Source: Phialophora verrucosa (Eukaryota; Ascomycota; Eurotiomycetes; Chaetothyriales; Herpotrichiellaceae). From it: DNA of 64,000 nucleotides. The stretch is from the NCBI GenBank assembly GCA_002099365.1, contig MSED01000013.1:558001-622000 (forward strand), given 5' to 3'. The notes under the pieces were generated by a model that worked only from the letters and a program-made list of their open reading frames with translations, made no database searches and was not told the DNA's origin. The stretch's first letter is position 1; each line of letters starts with the position of its first letter. Both the position numbers and the translations under genes were made by a program. This document shows positions 1 through 11,620 of this stretch, one piece after another.

Positions 1-262
1 AGCCATCCGTGTTGTACGACATGTCCAGCTGGAATGCCAGTGCAGGCAACAGGTTGACGAAGTAGATCCGGATTGTGCCTGCAAAGACACGATAAGCCCA
101 CCCGTCTCGGAAATCGCTGGCATAGTAAGGTAGTCGTCGACGGACATCTTGATACATGCCACGGAAAGGCTTGGAAAGGCGGGCAAGTAGGCCTTGATCG
201 TCTCTCCAACGATATGCATCTTGTTCCGGCCTCTCTTTCTCGTGGGCTTGAGGAACGCTCAT
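1..262 (-). CDS. Bicarbonate/borate (HCO3 transporter family) membrane transporter, N-terminal part only
   Basis: Reading the minus strand from the ATG at 262-260 gives 87 codons open to the window edge. The reading frame upstream of this ATG soon meets a stop, so the start is well placed. The protein has a polar N-terminus, then the segment PFRGMYQDVRRRLPYYASDF, then the first hydrophobic helix (GTIRIYFVNLLPALAFQLDM). This order, cytosolic 'FxGxxxDxxRRLPxYxSDF' followed by 'IYFxNxLPAxAFxxDM', is what I know from the N-terminus of fungal Bor1-like proteins of the HCO3- transporter family, which export borate or exchange anions at the plasma membrane. The remaining helices lie outside the window, so substrate cannot be judged. 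Confidence 0.8.
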   Translation of the reverse strand, partial: MSVPQAHEKERPEQDAYRWRDDQGLLARLSKPFRGMYQDVRRRLPYYASDFRDGWAYRVFAGTIRIYFVNLLPALAFQLDMSYNTDG

Positions 263-3200
263 GTCTGCCGCAGAAATATGGAACTAATGAGACAGAGATG
301 AGTTAGATGGAATGAGGGGCTGGGGTGTCGACTGCGAAGCTTCCCCTTGTTTTGTCGATTTCAAGTAGAAGACCATTTATAGCTGCGGAGCAGATCACCT
401 TGACTACTCATGGCATTCGCGCATGGAAGGAGACGGGGAGATGTGAGCATCGTACTCCGTAATCATAGGCCATCGGCAGGCACTGTCGATCAAATTAGAC
501 TCACAAACTCGCTCATACTCAATATCGTCAGATCACTCTTGGCGCCGGCTGCAATTGGGACCGGACAACCGCCTGGCTTGATTCATTCTGTCATTCTGCA
601 GCACGCGGGATCGGGGGCGTCTGGCCATTTTGCATCTCCGAGCTGCTGAGAATGCTTCTTAAGAGCATGTCTAGATCACTCATGCGATTCAAGCGTTGGA
701 ATGTTGTGCAAACAATCTTGCACCAGGAGATTCTTTGTTCGGATAAATTAGGTGGCGAACGAAGGATGAAGTCGGACAAGACACGCCGATGCTGAACTGG
801 CCACACTGCACGCGCGGCGTGACGACTGCCGAGCCGGGCCAGATATCCAACGATTACGGGCTACTCGTTCCTGGCTTTCATTATTTGCTGCCCGGGCAGA
901 AAAGAATCAATATCAATGGTGACACTCGTGGCGCGACTTCCAGTTCGATGGCTCCCAGCAGCTCGTAGATCATGCCCTCGAAATTTTGAGTGATCCGCTT
1001 GTATAGCCCCCGATTGTGTCGAGGTTCGCAGGCTTCGGTGACTGCGCGAAAAAAACATGTGCTTCGTCGCGTTTGAGATGCATTGAATCCCGATTGACAG
1101 TTACTGTAAGATTACCCCCACGAAGTGCCATTTAGACTCTACGCTTGCCCGCAAATTCTCGACGTCAAACTTTGAATGAGGATCCAAGTTAGAAAACTGA
1201 AAACCGCCGGGAGACACGAGAACCCCGACAAACCGTTGAAGGTACCACGGTATTCTGTGATAATACCCCCTTGCTTTCGAACGCCTTCTTAGCTCATCGT
1301 GAGTTCCGCCTCGAAGGCCGTGACAACGGCGGATGGATGTCCTTCTTTTTCTGCGATGAGTTCTCGCTATTCCGGATACCCGCGCCATTCGACCAAGAGC
1401 TGGACGCTCCTACCAAACCGTCTTTTCTTAACCAGCTTTCACCTTCGAACTTGCCGTCGTTGGAACTCACAGCCGGGGTCGTTCACGATGTGGTTCTCAT
1501 CAGCAACAGATGGATACCACTCTCAGGTTTCCTGGCACACGGCACCTTGGAGTATCTGACACACTCCTATCTCAAGGACTGAGAATAGCTTCGGTGCCTA
1601 TACTATTGACATTCCCTGGACTTGCTGCGTCGCTTATGCCGTGCTTCAGAATATTCAAACGCGGATGCCTGCTGGGCTTGGAGCGTTTTCGATATGTGCG
1701 AACACGATATCACCGAAATTGGTGTCGGTTGAACTAGACACAAGACGCTCCTCACTTGAAGAGTCACGGTTTACGGATCTCCCTCCCCTTCCCGGTGGGG
1801 AGAGATTGAAAGTCTCACATGTCATTCTACTAAAGAATGGATTCTCCTGAGCCTTCCGACCTGAGGGATCTTTCTTCGGACCAATCGCACGTCGATAACT
1901 TGGTAATTATCGAGGTCCGCAGCTGCACTTTTGAGCTGTTGTGTTCAAACGCGGCGACACAGTCATGATCAATGTCGTTTTCGTTTCCCAGGTCTTTTCG
2001 TTGTCTGGTTGTCCGTTCGCACTAACCCTCATGAAGCCTTTCAGGCCCGTCTGTAAGCTGGAGGCCGAGTACCTTTCTTTCTCTTACAATTATTCATTGA
2101 CATAGCTGTCTCTCATGTTAGTGCTTGCCATATTTTCAGCCGAGGCAAACTGGTGGCTCTTCAACGTCCCATCCTCGAGTGTTGCTAGAACTCGGTCATT
2201 GTTACCAATACTGCTCGGCTTGTCGCCACCTCTCTCTTTTGCCAGCCGAACCACGTACCGGCGCTGTTTGGGCATATAGACTAGACAGGGAGATAGAGAA
2301 CGGAAGCGATACGAAGAGGGAGTGTAAGCAACAGGCGTTTCTGAAATATGTAAAGAGGGCTGAAGACCTCTAGGATATAAATAAGCACACGGACAGGCGC
2401 ACAATTGCACGTATTTCTTGGCCCAATCAGCACCTCAGCTCAACACTGGTGGTGCTTGAGAATTGGAGGTAATAGAACAACTCCACCAACTCTGTTTAAG
2501 CCCCAGCCCCCGTCGCCCTCACCATTATTGATTGTGGGGGTTACCTTACCCACCCCTCTTGGCACCTCTTATCTTCGTCGTCACATTCGTTCTTTGACTC
2601 ACGAGTTGCATCTGTCACTTACTGTTTGCTCTCACTCCCTACCTATGGATGAACTATTCATAACCAACCCATTCACAGGCCGAAGTGATAGCATATGCAT
2701 CGTACTTACCAAGTTGATGTCGAACTGCTCTTTCAATCTTTCTTCCCTGCTTTGCCATCGACTCCGAACAATTCTCTTGCAAAAGCCATTGGCCTTCAGA
2801 CGGCGAGTCCTCCAGCCGCATTCTCATGTACATCCTCGAGCCGGCGCCATACCACGCAACATCGTCAATGTCTTCTAGAGATCCAAGCCAGCGTCATGCG
2901 TGTTATTGGTATGATGAAGCTGATTGAGTCTGATCTTCAGAACGCTTTAAGGATGAGATCAGTCCGATTGTGAGATTGTGACTCCTTGTGGAGGCAAGGG
3001 TGTCCGGTGTGAAGAGAATTTCCCTCTTCCGCGCGGAGAATACTTTCTCCGATTCGGCCACAGTGAAGTGCCCCGGGAAAAAAATTGGGCATATATTCTG
3101 ATCGAGAAGAAAAACGCACAACAATTCAAAGAGACAAGTGCAGCGAACACGGGTTAACCTCCTCGTCAGGGACTTCACAATTCTGTCATCTCACGCAACC

Positions 3201-4526
3201 ACTCCGCGATCTAACGAAGTACTGGGGATTTATCCTTGGGGAGGGACTGTCTACGACGGCACGCTTCGATTTCCGGAAACAAGGTCAATCAATGCAAGAA
3301 GATACAGTTCTGTACGAAGTAGCCGGAAGACCCCCCAGTAGCAGGGTAAATCTTGTCAAATCTGTCATACATTGCGGAAAGAACGGCTTCGGTCAGTTTC
3401 CCTAACCTAGAACCTGCAAATCCAGCTTCTGGGCATAGTTTTTGTGCTTTTTGCTGGTGTTCGAGTTGGATTTTGCTTTTTTGTGTCCTGCTTTCGGCGT
3501 CGATGATATTGTGAGTGTCTAGTGTTGGGCGGTACGGTGCGCTTGGCTGTGAGTTGTGCCGCACCCTGATCAACCAACCACCCAAGTCTGTTCTGAAACT
3601 TTCAGGCAGCGGTAAGGTGGTGCATCTTGCGAATGAAAGCCATTACTAGGATCCTGCCTCCTCAAGGTACACAAGCTGCTTCCACACAGGGCAGCGTTCC
3701 CCATCTCGACTTGATGATGAGATTTCGCCTCAGTCTCAAGGAAGATCCTGGTATTGGCACAATTAGTGTACTGGAGAACATTCATATGACCCATCCTAAC
3801 GAGATTGCTACCGGACGTAGACAGATCGCCTTGACGAAGAAGCAGCACGATCTCTTGTATGTGTTCAAGACTCCACAGGTCCGTATGCGACCCGTATCGG
3901 AGTGATCGTCTGTCTTCTGACCCAAAAGTGATGACCTTTCGATCTGTAGATTCACCAGGTGTCGTTCAGCCTTGCAGCCAAGAGAAAATACGAAGCACTC
4001 CACATCGCCAGCAGCATATCATTGTCACAGTCGACACCTGCCTCCGCTTCATCCTCTCATTTGGCCGGGAAATTCGGAACAGATCCCCTCTCACCTCTCT
4101 CCGCAGACAGGAGCTCTGTTCCTTGCATCGTCCTTCTCACCTTCTGAAGCGCCGGCAGTGACCCACGTCACACTGGGAAAGCTCCGCTTCATGCGGGGAT
4201 CCTCCACAATCCCATCCGCACTTAATATGTCATCAAGCAGACTCCGGCTTTGACCTTTCCCTAAGCTCTAGTTACCATGCAGCTTCAATCCCCCTTGCGG
4301 CCTAGTCACTGGGCGAGAATCAGCCTATATTCATAAACCATGGAGAAGATCCTCAGGGACAGGCATCAACCGAATGGCAGCTCCAACAACGCTTCGGTAT
4401 TTCGGTGCAATGATGTCCATGCTGGGGAGTAAAAAGGACATCTCTGTCTCGAGCTCGGGATCTCCAAGGTGAAGCTCGAGGCTTTCAGGCACAGATACAA
4501 CTCAAGAACCGCAGCTTGTCGTCGAG
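263..4526. other. Gene-poor interval, no supported gene
   Basis: Open frames here are short (at most about 157 codons), many lack an ATG, and none reads like a folded protein on either strand. It lies between a gene reading left (ATG at 262) and a gene reading right (ATG at 4527), so it contains two promoters. I see no tRNA, transposon termini or long repeats. Confidence 0.6.
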
Positions 4527-6841
4527 ATGTGGACATCGCTACTGTTCGCATACAGCCTGTTGGGCACGAGTCTGGCTGCTGTCAACGTGACGGTCTCTAG
4601 CACCAACCCTTTCGCACTTACCATCACCAGCCAAGGAATCACTGTCAACAACAAAGCCATACTCAGCGGTCCCTTGAACACAACAACCACACCGGTGTCT
4701 GCTTCCAGCGATGGTACGGTCGCTAACAGCGGAGGCGTCGTTGACTGGTCAATCATTCAGCCAAATGTCGTGAAGATTCAGTACAACTCGACAGCTCCGT
4801 TCACCGGAGCGCAGTTTGCGGCGGCACCCAACGAAAATTTCTACGGCGTCTGGGAATATCCATGGAATGATTCGCTTACCAACAACGGCATCTCGTTTGA
4901 CCTCAAAGGTGTCGGAAACATGGTGGGATCGAACTGGGACAATGCACGAGCGCCAACATTCTACAGCAGTGAAGGCTATGGCGTGTATGCTGACACTCTG
5001 GATATGGGTTCGTTCCAGTTCAGCCCAAGTCAAGCGCAATTCATCTTCAACACGAGCAGCCTGGTCTACTATATCATCCTGCCAACCACCCCTGGTGACT
5101 ACAAATCAATCATCGAGACGTACACCGGCTTGTCCGCGCGGGTCTCCATGCCCCCAGACTCTGGATATGGGCCGACGTTCTGGTCCGATAACTTCGAGAC
5201 GGACTTCCATGGCTATGTCAGCAATGCTCAAGAGAACTACTACGACGTGATCGATCATCTGTACTACAACCAGATCCACGGTATGTTGTCCTTGGTCTAC
5301 ACCCTTGCGGGAACTCTTGCATGCACCTTTCGAGTCGCCCAAGTACTAACAACAAGCAGCGTCTTCCTTCTTCGCCGATCGCCCCTACGGCTCAGGCAAC
5401 TATTCATTTGGCAACTTTGACTTCGACCCGAAGTACTACCCGGACCCCAAGGAATTCATCGCCAATCTCTCGTCCTGGGGGTTCGACTTTCAAGTGTGGG
5501 TAGCCAACCGAGCCTTTTGGCATAACGAGCTGTTCAACGTGTCGGACGCCAATGGATGGCTCTTCCCAGGCATCGACCCGGAGTTCTTCCTGGGACCTGC
5601 ACTCAACCTTTCCATACCAGCGGCGTATGATTATTTCTTGCAGAAGCTGTCGTACTTCCCGTCTGTTGGCGTGAAGGGTTACAAAATTGACCGCGGTGAG
5701 GAGGGGGAGATGCCAGGTAAGTCCCATTTCATACTCATTCATAAGAAAGTCGGACTAATAAGGAACAGTGTGGGAACAAAACATCCAGATGCAACTCTTC
5801 GAACAACTTTGTGAGACCACCATGGTCAATAAATGGGGCAAGAACGGGTTTTACAACTTCGCCCGCTCAGCCGTCGATCGCTCGCGCGCTTTGACAAATA
5901 TATGGAATGGTGATTCCCATGCCAACTTCACCGGTCTCCAATATAGCGTTGCCTCAGGTATTCGCGCTGGATTACTCGGCTTCTCAACCTGGTCGTCGGA
6001 TACCGGAGGCTATGTCCGCTCCCCGAACCTCGTGGCAGATCAACCTACACCAGAAGTTTGGGCCCGCTGGATGCATTTCTCAGCCTACTCCCCCGTGTAC
6101 GAAATCATGGTCGGCACGAACCATACCCCCTGGTACCCACCCTATCCATCGCGACTTGTTTCGATCCTCAAATCCACGGCTAACGAACACCACGCCCTCC
6201 TCCCCTACATCAAATCTTTCACATATCAAGCCACTTTGACCGGCATACCTGTTATGCGCGCCCTCTTCCTCGAAGCCCCTAACGACCCGAAGGTCCTCGA
6301 CACACCGGATGCATATTATTTCGGTGACAGCTTCTTTGTTGCCCCGATAGTGCAAGAAGGTGGCCGCCGCACTGTCTATTTTCCTAACGACACCGTATCC
6401 GTGTACACGAACCGCGCCTACTTGGAATACTACAACAGGACGAAAGTCTACCAGGGCGGCTCTTCGGCGAATGTGACATTGGAGTGGGAATACTCCCCCG
6501 TGTACGTACGCGAAGGCTCTCTCGTCGTCAAGGGCGACATCTACCAAGGCAACAACAAGTGGACCAAGAACTGGACGCCCAGTCTGACAATCGAGGCGTT
6601 CCCAAGCTACAAGTTTGGCACGTATGTGTTCCCTTACTACAATGGCGCCGAAGTGGTGAATATTACGTTGAGCAGTTCGACCGAGTCGCAGACTGCAACT
6701 GTACAGTGGGATGGCGATCTGGGCGTCAATCAGACAACGGTCGTGTTTTATGGGAAGGCTGGAGCGAAGAATGTCACTGCGTCCACAACCAGTACGGGAG
6801 GGTCGGCACAGGTGTCGAATTTCAGCAGTATCTTCGGATGA
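4527..6841 (+). CDS. Secreted glycoside hydrolase family 31 (alpha-glucosidase/alpha-xylosidase type)
   Basis: Three exons: 4527-5280, 5360-5716 and 5769-6841. Intron 1 (5281-5359) has GTATGT and the branch TACTAAC; intron 2 (5717-5768) has GTAAGT. The joined frame gives 727 residues. The N-terminus (MWTSLLFAYSLLGTSLAA) is a signal peptide, so the enzyme is probably secreted; many NxT/S sites agree. GH31 features are visible: the nucleophile segment YKIDRGEEGEMP (Asp about 362), the acid/base segment WSSDTGGYVRS (Asp about 448), and FGDSFFVAPI in the C-terminal part of the barrel. GH31 enzymes cleave alpha-linked glucose, xylose or related sugars. The 'DRGEE' form of the nucleophile motif differs from classical maltases, so the substrate is open. 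It stands alone, with no other carbohydrate gene nearby. Confidence 0.9.
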
Positions 6842-7468
6842 GATGGGATCTTTTCCTTCTGAGAAGGGAATGCAGGATGTCCAACGGGCGAATGGAGGGA
6901 GCACCTGAAAGTATTACGACTGCACACTCGCCAGCCGATCTCAGGTAGGTTGCTGCGTCGCGTAAATTGATCAACAAGGGCCACGCACGGGTGATACAGG
7001 AACTCGACGAGATCAGCGGGAAGGAAGAGCATAGTCAATTTGCGTGAATTACGAAAACCGAGATATCCCGATGTTTGGCCCGTGTACTGTAGTAGATCTG
7101 TAAAGTCAGACTGAACTGAATTCCCGCCACGAGAACCCTACCTGCTCGTACCTCAAATGCATCGACTGGAGAAAATCTGGGGGAGGCAAAAAGAGAGCCG
7201 ATTACGAGGGACGCAGCTCTGCCAAGGAAATTTCTGGAAGCGAGATTTCTAAGTGATCACGTGCGAGCAGCGCGCAAAGCCCAAAGCCTCAAGCGCATTT
7301 CTTTCTTTGCAGATGTTTCGACAAGACAGACAACTTCGACACCACCAACCTTCATCCATTCGTCATCGACATACCGACGTCGTGAATCTACGATACGAGA
7401 CGATACTTTTCTAGCCGGCCGACTGTTCTCTCTCCCAACAAAGGTTTTATCATACCACGCTCGCCACA
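6842..7468. other. Intergenic: GH31 3' side and U2AF35 promoter/5' UTR
   Basis: No ORF with coding character. The last 150 bases before the next ATG are rich in C and T and probably include the 5' UTR of the gene starting at 7469. Confidence 0.5.
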
Positions 7469-8098
7469 ATGGCCAACTACCTCGCGTCCATCTTCGGCAC
7501 GGAACAAGACAAAGTCAACTGCTCGTTCTACTACAAGATCGGGGCGTGCCGACACGGCGACCGCTGCTCGCGCAAGCACGTCAAGCCGTCGTACAGCCAG
7601 ACGATCCTGCTGCCGAACCTGTACCAGAACCCGGCGTACGACCCGAAGAACAAGATGAACGCGTCGCAGCTGCAGAACCACTTCGACGCCTTCTACGAGG
7701 ACTTTTGGTGCGAGATGTGCAAGTACGGCGAGCTCGAGGAGGTGGTCGTGTGCGACAACAACAACGACCACCTCATCGGCAACGTGTACGCGCGCTTCAA
7801 GTACGAGGACTCGGCGCAGGCCGCCTGCGACGCGCTCAACTCGCGCTGGTACGCCGCCCGCCCCATCTACTGCGAACTGAGCCCCGTGACGGACTTTCGC
7901 GAGGCCTGCTGCCGCCTCAACAGCGGCGAAGGGTGCGTGAGGGGCGGGTTCTGCAACTTCATCCACAGAAAGGAGCCGTCGCCCGAGCTGGAGCGCGAGC
8001 TGGAACTCAGCACGAAAAAGTGGCTCAAGGAGCGCGGGAGGGACGAGAGGAGCGTGACCAGAAGTCCGAGCCCGGAGCCGACCAGGAAGAGATACTAG
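7469..8098 (+). CDS. U2AF1: U2 snRNP auxiliary factor small subunit (U2AF35)
   Basis: A single exon of 209 residues with a good start context (CACAATGG). The order is typical: a first CCCH zinc finger (C18, C27, C33, H37), a central RRM/UHM-like domain (about residues 45-140, ending NVYARFKYEDSAQAACDALN) and a second CCCH finger beginning near ACCRLNSGEGC and ending FIH. The tail is short and has S-P dipeptides and basic residues, as in fungal homologues. In the family the protein recognises the 3' splice-site AG and binds the large subunit through the UHM. Base composition is more GC-rich than the surroundings, as expected for a highly expressed housekeeping gene. No intron is visible. Confidence 0.95.
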   Translation: MANYLASIFGTEQDKVNCSFYYKIGACRHGDRCSRKHVKPSYSQTILLPNLYQNPAYDPKNKMNASQLQNHFDAFYEDFWCEMCKYGELEEVVVCDNNNDHLIGNVYARFKYEDSAQAACDALNSRWYAARPIYCELSPVTDFREACCRLNSGEGCVRGGFCNFIHRKEPSPELERELELSTKKWLKERGRDERSVTRSPSPEPTRKRY

Positions 8099-8131
8099 GA
8101 CATTTCTGTGTGGGAACCCTGGGAGAGAATT

Positions 8132-8153
8132 GAGCATGAGCATGAGCATGAGC
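8132..8153. repeat. (GAGCAT)n microsatellite
   Basis: Just under four copies of the 6-base unit GAGCAT, about 35 bases downstream of the U2AF35 stop and therefore probably in its 3' UTR. Confidence 0.8.
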
Positions 8154-8255
8154 ACCAGCAGCCCCGAGCAAGCCAGCTCCAGAAAACCGCACACACGAAG
8201 AAAGAAAACGACAACACCACCCGGTTGAAAGACGATTCGTGGGATTGAGCAAGCC

Positions 8256-8311
8256 GCCCAACGTCTCGTCCTGATAGTCCACGGCCCAACGTCTCATCCC
8301 CGATAGTCCAC
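8256..8311. repeat. Imperfect 28-bp tandem duplication
   Basis: Two adjacent units, each starting GCCCAACGTCTC and ending GATAGTCCAC. They differ by one base and a one-base indel in the middle. They lie downstream of U2AF35, with no evident function. Confidence 0.75.
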
Positions 8312-8885
8312 TCGCTCCCAAGAAGGCTTCTGTCCCAGGAAGACATTTAAGCATTGGACAGGCGGGATGCGACATTCTGCGACGCACACATCCCGTCGCA
8401 CCCTGGAAATGGCACCACACAGCTCGGTAGATATGGGACAAGCCTAACGTCTTGACATTCGCTAGACTCTATCCGCGAGCAGACTCCAAGAGCACAGCAG
8501 TCAACGTCCGGACTGACGATGCCCGGCGTGGACATGTAGCTAGCAAGAGAATAATCTCCTCGTCCACCGCCATGGCTTTCGGTGGATGTGGACAAACATC
8601 CCAGCAGTCCGCCCCGATATGAGGAGTGTTTGAGAAGGACGTGGCGAAAGGATAGGGACGAGCGGTCAACTTGGTATCATGTTGGCGAACCCTTCGAACG
8701 AGGACTGCTCTGCTGGTCTTGACAGAGACCAAGAACGCAGGCGAAAAGCAGCTTGAATACTACGCCTTCAGTGGTAGAAGGCTCTGATGTAGCACTGGCG
8801 TCAAAATCCATGCACGAGCTTTGAACTCAGATGCGTTAGAAATCAAAAGCTCTAATGAATCTATTTTGAATCGTTCAATTCGGTA

Positions 8886-9278
8886 TCAAAGTCTAATATT
8901 CGGTCTATTGGTATCCTGAAGGGCCGGTAAAGGGCAATGTGCCTTTCCAGCTTTTGGTAGACATGTTTCTCGTGTTCTTCGTGATCGTCCAAGCGGTTTC
9001 TGCTCCCATTTTCCTGGTTTGGTTCGTGGAGTCAGCGCCCCCATTCGGTAATTGACACCGTACAAGTCAAGCAGTGCATGGATATCTCCCCCAATGTCGA
9101 AGCTGTCCTCGTGGCTGCTTCGCCCGCTTGAACCTTGTTGACTGTATAATGGAAGTGAGAGAGCTTGGCCGGGTGACACGGCCGCGCCCAGTGGTAAGCG
9201 TGGGTGGAGCTGTTCCGGCCATAAGGTTCGATATGTGATGTCGGGGTTAGGTGTATAGCTGTAAGAATTCGGGTTCAT
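8886..9278 (-). CDS. Possible small hypothetical protein (130 aa)
   Basis: Open frame from a real ATG at 9278-9276 to a stop at 8888-8886. The product is Pro/Ser/Tyr-rich at the N-terminus, with the segment SFDIGGDIHALLDLYGVNY in the middle, which reads more like protein than the shadow frames around it. It begins about 90 bases beyond the stop of the small membrane-protein gene on the same strand, so it could be a separate gene, a 3' UTR frame, or an alternatively spliced extension of that gene. I do not recognise a family. Confidence 0.3.
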   Translation of the reverse strand: MNPNSYSYTPNPDITYRTLWPEQLHPRLPLGAAVSPGQALSLPLYSQQGSSGRSSHEDSFDIGGDIHALLDLYGVNYRMGALTPRTKPGKWEQKPLGRSRRTRETCLPKAGKAHCPLPALQDTNRPNIRL

Positions 9279-9371
9279 CAGAACGAGTCGGCATGCCTAG
9301 TGTATGCGGCCACAAGGCTGTAATAATGATATTTGTCTCCCGGCTCGATCGTTGGTATTCAGGTGTCTCTG

Positions 9372-9721
9372 TCACAACCTGTCTTTGAAGGGCCCGACCT
9401 TCGAGTACCACAACAACACGAGAACAACGGCAGCGATGACGATGACGAAGCCGAATGCAATGAGCCAGCCAAAGATTCGGGTTCGACGTTGCTTCCTTTG
9501 ATTTCGTTCAAGCCATGACCCACTGTGCCGTGGACGTCAGTAAGCCGTCCTCGATTTCGCAGCGCTCGGTTCTGATTTCCAACTTACGTATGTTTCAATT
9601 GTGGTGTTGACGATACAGTCGACATGGACCCGCCATCTGACGTGTTTGCCTTCTCTTCATCTTGCTGGTGTACGGCTACCGAAAACCGTTTCCAAAATGC
9701 CGGGTCTTGAACGGCTGCCAT
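9372..9721 (-). CDS. Small conserved fungal single-pass membrane protein (94 aa)
   Basis: Two exons: 9721-9588 and 9522-9372, with an intron of 65 bases (GTAAGT donor, CACAG acceptor). The protein opens MAAVQDPAFWKRFSVAVHQ, followed by an acidic, Ser/Thr-rich linker. The second exon starts with the conserved-looking GSWLERNQRKQRRTR, then one transmembrane helix (IFGWLIAFGFVIVIAAVVLV) and a short tail. I know this arrangement ('DPxFWKRFSxAVH...SWLxRQxxKxRR', then one helix) from many uncharacterised ascomycete proteins of about 90-110 residues. By the positive-inside rule the N-terminus probably faces the cytosol. Function unknown. Confidence 0.8.
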
Positions 9722-10834
9722 TGCCGACACCCAGCAAATCCAACAGTGCTCTATGCTTGAAAGATCGTTTCTCGAGTGTCCTGGCGTCCAAAGGTCTAAG
9801 GGAAGCTCGGCTGTCGGGTATCTCGATTGGAGAGATTGGAGGGTGTTGATGCGGGTGTTTCGAGATAAGAAGACGCACCAAAAACACACCAACGTGTGGC
9901 ACAAAAATGAGTGGACGATACTGAAGCACGAAAGGAATGAAGTGCAACAGATCTTGGACGGGACAGTAATGTCAATGGCCGAGGCGAAGAGGGCAGGAAC
10001 AATTCACTCACATCTTCACCGAGCAGGATTCAGGAACAGACAGAAGGAACAAGCTGGTATACTAGATGCTGTGAGCAACCCTGGCTCCTTCATCCGAACG
10101 GCAGTTCGCATTTCCGCACTCAGGAGGCTTGAGGTTCCACAGCCGAACCTGCTTCGTTTCTCCCAAGGTGCCAGGTTCCCCCAAGAGCTTCGTCAAGCCT
10201 TATCGTTGATTACAGTGTCGCGTGGCCATGTGGCAATCCGTCCCATGGCCAGGCTCTTCCCTGGTGGGAAACGGTAGGCGTTCGGATGAAGCCCTGGGAA
10301 CGCCAATCATGATAGTGGACGCCATGTCCCGATCAGAACAATAATCTCTTTCCCGAATCACGATAATGTTGAGACCGGGAACTGGGATTCGCGAGGATTC
10401 AATCATCGACTATCGATTGGGCTGATGCGGAGACGGTGCAAATGAAAAGAAACAGGAGCGGTTTGAAGAAAGAAAAATGATCCATGGTGGGGTTGATGGG
10501 AAATTACATTGACCGTTGGCGGCGTTCGCCTCCGCCTCTGGACGCGCCTCGAGACGCGTCAACAATTTTCCATTCCGGGCGGCTTCTCAAATACTCGGTG
10601 TTGAGCCCCTTGACAACCGGAGACGGGGATCGTTCAGAGGAGGCCAGTGCCCGTACCGTAGCTCGCATTGCGTGCACTCTATCAATACTGTAGAAATAAT
10701 ACCTAGAGACAGTCTTGCAGGATTGGAAAGTCAGGGGATACAGCGAACATAACCCCCTGCAACATGTACCCCATTGACGCCACCTTCGCCATAACCTCGC
10801 TCAGTCGCCAGCGCTCTTTCGATATGCCACCCGT
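9722..10834. other. Intergenic interval without supported gene
   Basis: It lies between the ATG of the small membrane protein and the 3' end of the heme-thiolate peroxidase, both on the minus strand. Frames up to 174 codons exist but lack coding character. Confidence 0.5.
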
Positions 10835-11620
10835 CTACGGCCCGAAGATGACATAGCGCATCATGGCGAGCGCATTTCCAAGCAAAGTGAAGACGGTTCT
10901 CTTCTTTGGATTCTCCAGCACAACGTCGGGAAATCTCTCCTCGGCAAAGATGGCATATGCCACTTCCTTGGTCAAAATGCCTCCTGTTTGTGCAGTGTTC
11001 ACAGCGCCGACAGCTTGCAACACCCGAACGAACCACAGGTTCAGAGGCAATTTCGGGGCTCCTGCTGCGCGGCTCTCCTTGTCTCGGCGAATGAAGGTCT
11101 TGGCCAGCGATCGGTGGGTTATGGGCCCGCCATCTGCGTCGTCGAGCATGGCTTGCAGCATCTCTGGCTGAAAGGTGTAATTGTCCCCTTGGTGGAAATC
11201 GAGGCGTGTGAAGGACGAGTCGTGTTCGATCACATTGTGCCGGCGCGTGTCTACCAGGTCGAATGTGCCGTCTTTGCGGAGGAGAGGTGGGAGACTGCTA
11301 CAGAGCGATGCTGCGGCTAACCAGTCCATGTGCAAGGCAGTCTCAAGCGCGTGCTGGACTTGAGGAATGGTGAGGTTTTTCCCATCTCGTGGTCTGTAAT
11401 GCAGATCAATATGTAGACTCCCTTGGACTCCTGGCGAAGGGTGAAGTTACAGCCAGCCTTGGTTTGCCAACGCATTTAGCCCCGGACAAGGTCCCCGATG
11501 CTCAGGGTCTCCTTTGATGTAAGTGTGATCGGCATTGTTTGTGAGTTTTGCTTGAGATTTCTTATCCAGATATCCTCCTGTGAAGGCAGTCTTTACGATG
11601 CTGGTGAGTGTCAACTGCAT
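10835..11620 (-). CDS. Heme-thiolate peroxidase (chloroperoxidase / peroxidase family 2)
   Basis: Two exons: 11620-11451 and 11393-10835, intron of 57 bases, giving 242 residues. The intron splits the signature: exon 1 ends GPCPGLNALANQGW, exon 2 continues LPRDGKNLT. Cys45 of the PCP motif is the proximal heme-iron ligand in this family. The second signature, EHD (residues 113-115, in NVIEHDSSFTR), holds the Mg-binding/acid-base residues; EHD is the chloroperoxidase-like form, whereas classical peroxygenases have EGD. No clear signal peptide is present, so it may be intracellular. The family performs peroxide-dependent halogenation, oxidation or oxygen transfer. It is transcribed away from the alpha-dioxygenase-like gene at 12289, with a shared 668-base intergenic region. 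Confidence 0.88.

Larger units (their letters stand above)
8099..8885. other. Intergenic: U2AF35 3' region with small repeats
   Basis: It contains a (GAGCAT)n run at about 8132-8153 and an imperfect tandem duplication at 8256-8311. No coding signal. Confidence 0.5.

Noticed and set aside
1271..1737. Three overlapping plus-strand frames of 75-103 codons
   Set aside because: They begin with TTG or GTG or are short, composition is not protein-like, and no domain or splice structure supports them.
2405..2878. 157-codon plus-strand frame
   Set aside because: No ATG at the start, and the product is rich in Pro/Leu/Ser/His without a credible fold.
6080..6904. 274-codon minus-strand frame opposite the GH31 gene
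   Set aside because: Antisense shadow; the plus strand encodes conserved GH31 motifs throughout.
7388..8194. 268-codon minus-strand frame opposite U2AF35
   Set aside because: Antisense shadow of the GC-rich U2AF35 gene; its Val/Arg/Leu-rich product is typical of such shadows.
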